Assembly: GCA_002316595.1 (NCBI GenBank)
Contig: DCDV01000029.1
Location: forward strand, 753-20,485
DNA from: Mageeibacillus sp. UBA1046
Lineage (GTDB): Bacteria; Bacillota; Clostridia; Saccharofermentanales; DTU023
Direction: 5' to 3'
DNA: 19,733 nt
Shown here: positions 14,661 to 19,733 of the stretch, in pieces
Layout of the letters: each line of letters opens with the position of its first letter
Position numbering within the stretch: the stretch's first letter is position 1
Notes under the pieces: model-generated
Database searches by the model: none
Told to the model about the DNA's origin: nothing
The model's input: the letters and a program-made list of their open reading frames with translations, nothing else
Program-made: the position numbers and the translations under genes

Positions 14661-15467
14661 ATGACTGCTGCAAAGATGCAAATCGATATTCGTTCTTTTG
14701 ACGGTCCTTTCGATCTTCTCTATGAATTGATCGAAAAGAACCGCATGGACATTTACGATATCCCGATTTCTGAAATTACTGATCAATATCTCGATGCCAT
14801 CAGCGAGCTGGAAACTCTGGATATGGATTTCGCCAGCGAGTTTCTGGTCATGGCGGCAACCCTGCTGCAGATCAAATCGAGAAGCCTCCTGCCGGACAAG
14901 AAAGCCGAAGAGCTGTCTGCCGATGATCCCAGAGATGAACTGGTCATTAAGCTGCTGCGTTACCGACGCTGCCGTGTTCTGGCCGTTCAGCTCAAAGAGT
15001 CTCATGAGATCTACAGTGATACTGTTATCAGGCTGCCCGAGACAGCAGCCAATTTAGGTATCACGCAGGAATATGTCGAAGATAATCTGGATTATGATAA
15101 GTTTCTCAGCGCTGCAAAAGCGGTTGACAGCAGAAACCAAAGCAAATACCACGATCTGAGGAAGAGCCTGCGTTATCTGCTCAGGCGGGAAGAAGTATCC
15201 ATAAAGGACAAAGTCAAGGAGATTCTTCGTCAGGTTTGGAAGCGCAATCAGGTCCTCTTTCACGAGATATTCCCGCCGCAAAGCTCCAGCAGGATAGAGC
15301 AGGTAACGGGCTTTCTCGCACTCCTGGAGCTGATGCGTCAGAACAGAATCACTGTGTATCAGACCGTGCCATATGGCAAAATGCTGATTGAGAAGGGCAG
15401 CCGGCTCAGCGAAGAAGATGTCATCGGCGGCGTAGAAGTAGAGGATGAAGAAGAGCTCCGGCAATGA
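14661..15467 (+). CDS. scpA: Segregation and condensation protein A
   Basis: Kleisin subunit that bridges the SMC dimer and works with ScpB in chromosome condensation. The 268-residue protein has the characteristic start (FDGPFDLLYELIEKNRMDIYDIPI, here residues 14-37 in part) and the LVMAATLLQIKSRSLLP helix (about 69-85). The C-terminal winged-helix part contains FLALLELMRQNRITVYQ. GAGG overlaps the stop of the upstream protease gene and sits 4 nt before the ATG, so the two genes are probably translationally coupled. Length is normal for the family. The 157-bp gap to scpB is unusual, because these genes are often adjacent or overlapping; it is filled with degenerate repeats. Confidence 0.95.
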   Translation: MTAAKMQIDIRSFDGPFDLLYELIEKNRMDIYDIPISEITDQYLDAISELETLDMDFASEFLVMAATLLQIKSRSLLPDKKAEELSADDPRDELVIKLLRYRRCRVLAVQLKESHEIYSDTVIRLPETAANLGITQEYVEDNLDYDKFLSAAKAVDSRNQSKYHDLRKSLRYLLRREEVSIKDKVKEILRQVWKRNQVLFHEIFPPQSSSRIEQVTGFLALLELMRQNRITVYQTVPYGKMLIEKGSRLSEEDVIGGVEVEDEEELRQ

Positions 15468-15468
15468 G

Positions 15469-15644
15469 GGCGCTGAGAGAAAATTAGCGCAGCGATGGCC
15501 GACGTGGCTGAGAGAGAATTAGAACTGCCATGATCAAGGCGCCCCGGCAAAAAGTAAAACTGCAGAGGCGAAGACGCTAAGAGATTAGAAGTGTGTACTA
15601 TCAAGGTACTTGGAAAGAGGTAATATGGAAGCCAGCGAATTAAG
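15469..15644 (+). repeat. Degenerate ~35-bp tandem array ending in the scpB start site
   Basis: Units by eye: 15469-15503, 15504-15538, 15539-15573, 15574-15605 and 15606 onward. The clearest shared core is gctgagagagaattag (units 1, 2 and a shortened unit 4), with atcaag closing units 2 and 4. The last unit holds AAAGAGG and ATG (15625) of scpB at the phase where other units have a purine run followed by aactg. Units 3 and 5 are the most divergent, so the copy number is approximate. Confidence 0.55.
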
Positions 15645-16227
15645 ACAGGAAAGTGATCTGATGTCAGCCTTAGAGGCCGTTTTGTTTGCGGCAGGAGATC
15701 CTCTGGAGCTTGATCTGGCGGCCAGAATTCTTGAGCTGGACATAGAGCAGACACACGAAATTATTGAGCAGCTGCAAAGAAAATACCAGCGCGATTCACA
15801 GTCCGGTCTCATGATCCGGGTGATCAACAATAAAGTCCTCCTCACAACCAAGCCATCTTTAAAGGAGATGGTAAGCAGACTGTTTCGGCCTCAGAACCGA
15901 CCTGCGCTCTCCCAGGCCAGCTATGAGACACTGGCGGTTATAGCTTATAATCAGCCCTGCACCAGAGCTCAGGTTGAAGAAGTCCGAGGAGTGAACAGTG
16001 ACGGGATTATTACTCGCCTGCAGGAGAGAAATCTCATTCGTGAAGAAGGAACTTTGGATCTTCCCGGCCGTCCATCGGTTTTTTCAGTGACCGACCATTT
16101 TCTCATTGAGTTCGGACTTAAGTCGACTGCTGATCTGCCGGCGGCAGACTTTGTCATGTATAAGACATTGGATGAGCTGGATAAGCAGTTTCAATCCAAG
16201 ATCGAAGAAGGTGAAATAGTCAGATGA
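15625..16227 (+). CDS. scpB: Segregation and condensation protein B
   Basis: Winged-helix dimer that binds the ScpA kleisin and stabilises the SMC complex. The product is 200 residues from ATG 15625, preferred because AAAGAGG lies 4 nt upstream; a TTG at 15610 would add five unconserved residues. Typical ScpB sequence includes LEAVLFAAGDPLEL near the N-terminus, SRLFRPQNRPALSQASYETLAVIAYNQP (in part) in the middle, and VRGVNSDGIITRLQERNLI in the second winged helix. Length is typical. The stop overlaps the cmk start (ATGA), so these two are translationally coupled. The separation from scpA by a repeat-filled gap is the odd feature of the locus. Confidence 0.95.
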   Translation: MEASELRQESDLMSALEAVLFAAGDPLELDLAARILELDIEQTHEIIEQLQRKYQRDSQSGLMIRVINNKVLLTTKPSLKEMVSRLFRPQNRPALSQASYETLAVIAYNQPCTRAQVEEVRGVNSDGIITRLQERNLIREEGTLDLPGRPSVFSVTDHFLIEFGLKSTADLPAADFVMYKTLDELDKQFQSKIEEGEIVR

Positions 16228-16976
16228 CGCATGCGATTGCCATTGACGGTCTTTCCGGTGCCGGGAAAAGCACAGTATCCAGACTGCTGGCGCAGAATTT
16301 AGGCATTCATTATTTAGACACCGGAGCCATGTACCGTTCTTTGGCCTATGCCGCCAGGCAAGACAAAATTGATCTTAATAACGAGGCTCAGGTCAAAGAC
16401 TGGCTTCCGATCAGCGGTTTAGAGATCGTGCTGGATAATCACGGTCAAAAGACCATGATCCATGACGTGGATGTGAGCTCCCTAATCCGTTCTCCGGAGA
16501 TGTCCCGCCTTTCTTCCCAAATCAGTGCCCTGCCGCCGGTGCGTTATTATTGCGCAGTTAAACAACGAGAACTGGCAAATAAGACGCCCCTGGTTCTCGA
16601 TGGCAGAGATATCGGCAGCTTTGTCCTGCCAGATGCCGCCTTCAAATTCTATCTGGATGCGACCGCTGAAGAGCGGGCAAGGAGGCGCTGGCTGCAGATG
16701 CAGGAGGATCCGGCTCATGGAGCAAAGAAACAGAGCTTTGAGCAAGTATTACAGGAAATTCAAAGCCGCGATGCCAATGACAGCAATAGAGAATTAGCGC
16801 CTGCCGTGGCAGCACAGGACTCAATAGTAATTGATACGACAAATATGAATATCGGGCAAGTGATCGACCGGATCATTCTCCTGATGCGGAAGCGAGCGTC
16901 AGATAATGAGTCAATCGGAGATTTCTGGCGTAATTATTTAGAGAAAGCGCATGTAACCAGCGATGGCAAAAACTAA
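16224..16976 (+). CDS. cmk: Cytidylate kinase
   Basis: Phosphorylates CMP and dCMP with ATP in the cytoplasm. The P-loop GLSGAGKST is at residues 9-17, YLDTGAMYRSLAYAA at about 30-44 forms part of the CMP site, and LDGRDIGSFVLPDA at 125-138 is the family signature. The lid-type segment RARRRWLQM follows. The product is 250 residues against about 220-230 for most CMKs; the extra residues are a hydrophilic C-terminal tail. It overlaps scpB by 4 nt and plsC by 14 nt, consistent with one coupled operon. Position before plsC and ispH-rpsA matches the usual clostridial order. Confidence 0.95.
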   Translation: MTHAIAIDGLSGAGKSTVSRLLAQNLGIHYLDTGAMYRSLAYAARQDKIDLNNEAQVKDWLPISGLEIVLDNHGQKTMIHDVDVSSLIRSPEMSRLSSQISALPPVRYYCAVKQRELANKTPLVLDGRDIGSFVLPDAAFKFYLDATAEERARRRWLQMQEDPAHGAKKQSFEQVLQEIQSRDANDSNRELAPAVAAQDSIVIDTTNMNIGQVIDRIILLMRKRASDNESIGDFWRNYLEKAHVTSDGKN

Positions 16977-17712
16977 ACAGAAAAAAGCCGAACAAAAAAG
17001 GACTAAAGCCTATGAGATTCCCCGCAAGAGTATTCTGCGCAAGCCTATAGCGTATCTGCTCGGTTTCCCGGTCAGAATTCTCTATGGAGTCAGCTACGAA
17101 GGAATGGAAAACATACCGGACGAGCCGTTTTTTCTCATGGCAAACCATCGCAGCATGTTGGACTTGATGGCAATACAATATGTACTGCCCCGCTGGGTTT
17201 ACTGGATAGCCAAGAGGTCATTGTTTGACATCCCTGTTGTCGGCTGGGTTGTCCGCCGACTGGGAGCTATCCCGCTGGAGAGAAATCAAAAGGACCTGTT
17301 GACTGTGCGCACTGTTCTAAGGCTAGCCCGCGCCGGTTTGAGCATCGGAATTTTCCCTCAGGGTACCAGGGTGAAGGAAGAAGACCTGTACAAAGTCCTG
17401 CCGCACGGAAATACTGCGAATTTGGCCGCTCACGCTAAATTGCCGATTGTGCCCGTAGTATTTGCCAGGCCCTGGAAGCTGTTCAGACGTCAAAGGGTGA
17501 TCTTTGGAGAGCCTTTTTATATTTCTGTACCGGAGGACAAGGAAAACCGCAAGCAAGAATATAACCGAATTATGCTCGGGATCATGCGCGATATTTTTAA
17601 GCTGGCCGATATAGACTGGTTGCCGGCTCCGGACGCCAGAATTGAAAATTCGGCAAAGAAAACGGACAAGTTTAAAGGCAAGGAGCCTGTTAATGAAGAT
17701 AGAGCTGGCTAA
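16963..17712 (+). CDS. plsC: 1-acyl-sn-glycerol-3-phosphate acyltransferase
   Basis: Adds the second acyl chain to lysophosphatidic acid to give phosphatidic acid at the inner membrane face. The 249-residue protein has the HX4D motif NHRSMLD (His62, Asp67) and the substrate motif FPQGTR (131-136), where the usual Glu of FPEGTR is Gln. A further conserved block is GAIPLERN (101-108). The N-terminus is very basic (AKTKQKKAEQKRTK) and may contact the membrane. The start overlaps the cmk end by 14 nt, without a strong Shine-Dalgarno, so translation is probably coupled. The 3' end overlaps ispH-rpsA by 20 nt. The family call is firm; the acyl-acceptor specificity is inferred. Confidence 0.88.
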   Translation: MAKTKQKKAEQKRTKAYEIPRKSILRKPIAYLLGFPVRILYGVSYEGMENIPDEPFFLMANHRSMLDLMAIQYVLPRWVYWIAKRSLFDIPVVGWVVRRLGAIPLERNQKDLLTVRTVLRLARAGLSIGIFPQGTRVKEEDLYKVLPHGNTANLAAHAKLPIVPVVFARPWKLFRRQRVIFGEPFYISVPEDKENRKQEYNRIMLGIMRDIFKLADIDWLPAPDARIENSAKKTDKFKGKEPVNEDRAG

Positions 17713-19733
17713 ACAAGCAGGGTTTTGTCCCGGAGTGAGACTTGCAGTTGAGGCCGCATATGAGGCTGCGGATGAGAATAACGCTGAACCTACCTGGATG
17801 CTGGGAGAGATAGTACATAATAAACTGGTTGTCTCCGAGCTCACCGAAAAGGGCTTAAAGCTGGCTGATGGTGTCGCTGAGATACCGGCTGGAGCCAATG
17901 TCATCATCCGCGCTCATGGAGTATCCCCCGCCATCATTTCCGAGCTGGAAGAAAAGGGCTGTGAAATTATTGATCAAACCTGCCCCTTTGTGACGAATGT
18001 ACAGTCGCTGGCGGCACGAGCCAAGCGGGAGAATAAAGGTTTAATCATCACAGGTAATCCTGATCACCCCGAAGTTCAGGGTCTGGTCGGGCATTATGGC
18101 TCAGATCCCATTATTATCAACAGTGTAGAGGAAGCCGAAGATACTGTTTTTCCTGAAGGAGAATGGATCTTGGTATCGCAGACCACTTTTTCCGCAAAAC
18201 AGTTCTCTCTTATATCTAAGATAATAAGAAAGAAAATTGCAAAAGTAGAAATATTTGATACAATATGTGTTACGGCTGCAAATAGGCAAGAGGAGGCGTC
18301 CGATCTGGCAGCAAGATCTGACCTTGTCCTTGTTCTTGGCAGTTCCACCAGTTCAAATACGATGAAATTGATGGAAGTATGTGTCAGCCAGTGTTCCAAA
18401 GTGTACTTAATTGAGAATCCTGAACAAATACCTATGCTGTTTACACGGGATGATCTGGTACACAAAAAAATAGGTATTACTGCCGGGGCGTCCACGCCAC
18501 AAGGCATGATCAGGGAGGTTATCCACAAGATGAGAGAACAGGAAGGTCTCGTAGCTCAGGAAGAGAAAGAGACAGCTCTTGCGCATCAGCCACAAGAAGA
18601 GCAAGAATCCACAGCAGCTGAATCTGAAGAAATAATTGAGACAGCTGAACCGCAGGCAGAAGCCGCAGGAGATGGTGTTGCTGAAGTAACAGAGGAGTCT
18701 GAAACAGTTGAGGAAACTGCTGCAGCAGCAGCTGAGGAAGTAGCTCAGCCTGAAGCAGAAACAAAAGCCCAGACTGATACTGCAGCCGATGAGTCGGAAG
18801 ACAAGGCTGAAGTGGCAGAGGATTCTCAAGCTACGGAAGAAGAAGCAACAGAGGCCGGCGAGACAGAAGGACCGGCAGAAGCCACTGCAGAAGAAGCTGA
18901 AGCGGATGATGAAGAGCAGGAAAACGCTGATGTTAGTTTTTCGGATATGATCGACAGCATCCCTACTTTGAAACGGGGCAGCATCGTAACAGGTGTTGTA
19001 GTCCGCAAAGATGACAATTATGTCTATGTAGATGTTAAGGACAAATCCGAAGGACGGATACCTCTAAAAGAGTTTGAAAGCGATCCCGAGTATGACTTGG
19101 AAGCAGCAGTTGAAAATCATGCTGAACTGGAAGTCTACGTACGCAGTATCCGCAATACAGAAATGGGCAAGGAGATCATGCTCTCAAAGGCCAGAGTTGA
19201 TTTCTCCAAACACAAAGCCCAGATCGAAAAAGCTTTCCATGATAAAACACCGGTGCTGGTGAAGGTAGTCAACGTAGTCAAAGACGGCGTTATCTGCGCC
19301 TATGGCAGTGTCGATATTTATGTACACAGGACACAGCTTGAGCTTAGCATCGTCGATGACCTTGAGCCTTATCGCGGTCAGAGCTTTGAAATATTGATCA
19401 CTCAGTTTGACACAGACAGGAAGCGCCCCAAAGTCGCAGGCTCCAGGCGCTCATTGCTGCAGCGCGAACGCCGCAAGATGGCTGAGGATCTCTGGGACAA
19501 TATCGAAGTTGACAAAATCTATACCGGAACTGTCAGAAATCTTACAGATTTCGGCGCCTTCGTAGATATCGGCGGTGTAGACGGATTGGTTCATATCAGC
19601 GAGCTGTCCTGGAAGCGTATTAAGCATCCCAGCGAAGTTGTCAGCGTTGGCGATAAGATCGAAGTGATTGTAAAAGACTTTGACCGCAAGGCCAAGAGAA
19701 TTTCTCTGGGCTACCGTCGGGAAGAAAATGATC
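17693..19733 (+). CDS. ispH-rpsA: IspH-ribosomal protein S1 fusion (3' end outside window)
   Basis: One uninterrupted frame of at least 680 codons joins two proteins. Residues 1 to about 283 are 4-hydroxy-3-methylbut-2-enyl diphosphate reductase, the last step of the MEP pathway. The Fe-S cysteines are Cys12 (GFCPGV), Cys97 (DQTCPFV) and Cys192 (DTICVT), with the substrate motifs VHNK, RAHGVS, HPEVQG and TAGASTP. Residues of about 285-415 are a low-complexity linker rich in Glu and Ala. From about residue 427 come three S1 RNA-binding domains (starting near 427, 517 and 606, the last with TDFGAFVDIGGVDGLVHISEL); more may follow. The start has AGGAG 8 nt upstream and overlaps plsC by 20 nt. 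Such fusions are known in Clostridia. I checked the frame through the linker and saw no stop. Confidence 0.94.
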   Translation, partial: MKIELAKQAGFCPGVRLAVEAAYEAADENNAEPTWMLGEIVHNKLVVSELTEKGLKLADGVAEIPAGANVIIRAHGVSPAIISELEEKGCEIIDQTCPFVTNVQSLAARAKRENKGLIITGNPDHPEVQGLVGHYGSDPIIINSVEEAEDTVFPEGEWILVSQTTFSAKQFSLISKIIRKKIAKVEIFDTICVTAANRQEEASDLAARSDLVLVLGSSTSSNTMKLMEVCVSQCSKVYLIENPEQIPMLFTRDDLVHKKIGITAGASTPQGMIREVIHKMREQEGLVAQEEKETALAHQPQEEQESTAAESEEIIETAEPQAEAAGDGVAEVTEESETVEETAAAAAEEVAQPEAETKAQTDTAADESEDKAEVAEDSQATEEEATEAGETEGPAEATAEEAEADDEEQENADVSFSDMIDSIPTLKRGSIVTGVVVRKDDNYVYVDVKDKSEGRIPLKEFESDPEYDLEAAVENHAELEVYVRSIRNTEMGKEIMLSKARVDFSKHKAQIEKAFHDKTPVLVKVVNVVKDGVICAYGSVDIYVHRTQLELSIVDDLEPYRGQSFEILITQFDTDRKRPKVAGSRRSLLQRERRKMAEDLWDNIEVDKIYTGTVRNLTDFGAFVDIGGVDGLVHISELSWKRIKHPSEVVSVGDKIEVIVKDFDRKAKRISLGYRREEND

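Overview
The window looks like a chromosomal segment from a low-to-mid GC Gram-positive bacterium, most likely of class Clostridia. The evidence is a Firmicutes-type housekeeping order (M50 protease, scpA, scpB, cmk, plsC, ispH-rpsA), an IspH protein fused to ribosomal protein S1 (an arrangement I know from Clostridia), a Gx-transporter/NusG-domain-II/ApbE trio, an LTA-synthase-type sulfatase and purine-rich Shine-Dalgarno sites. I saw no rRNA, tRNA, insertion sequence, prophage module or CRISPR array.

Layout. Bases 1-4085 (+): the 3' end of lysS, an RsuA-type pseudouridine synthase, and two adjacent MFS transporters that are clearly tandem duplicates. Bases 4039-5100 (-): murI, whose 3' end overlaps the second transporter antisense. 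Bases 5184-7778 (+): a large membrane sulfatase of the LTA synthase type with an acidic repeat-containing N-terminus. Bases 7816-9455 (-): a CAT/E2-fold acyltransferase-like protein lacking the usual active-site His, and a sigma-region-4-like DNA-binding protein. Bases 9456-9880: a 425-base divergent intergenic region with a promoter and an inverted repeat. Bases 9881-13725 (+): an L,D-transpeptidase, a NusG-domain-II membrane protein, a Gx transporter and an ApbE flavin transferase. Bases 13923-19733 (+): M50 protease, scpA, scpB, cmk, plsC and ispH-rpsA, mostly tightly spaced or overlapping; the last gene runs off the window.

Function. Much of the segment serves the cell envelope: D-glutamate supply (MurI), a polyglycerol-phosphate-type transferase, L,D-crosslinking, phosphatidic acid synthesis (PlsC) and isoprenoid precursors (IspH). 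The NusG_II/Gx/ApbE trio resembles the extracytoplasmic flavinylation or electron-transfer neighbourhoods of Gram-positive bacteria, but no FMN-accepting protein is visible here. ScpAB, CMK and S1 supply chromosome condensation, nucleotide metabolism and translation.

Most unusual structure. Three consecutive intergenic spacers (before apbE, before the M50 protease and before scpB) are built largely of degenerate head-to-tail repeats with periods of about 43, 65 and 35 nt. In at least two of them the last unit is itself the ribosome-binding site and start codon of the next gene. Short in-frame tandem duplications also occur inside murI, the sulfatase and the DNA-binding protein. Separately, a strong terminator-like hairpin followed by a T-rich run lies inside codons 16-27 of the NusG_II gene.
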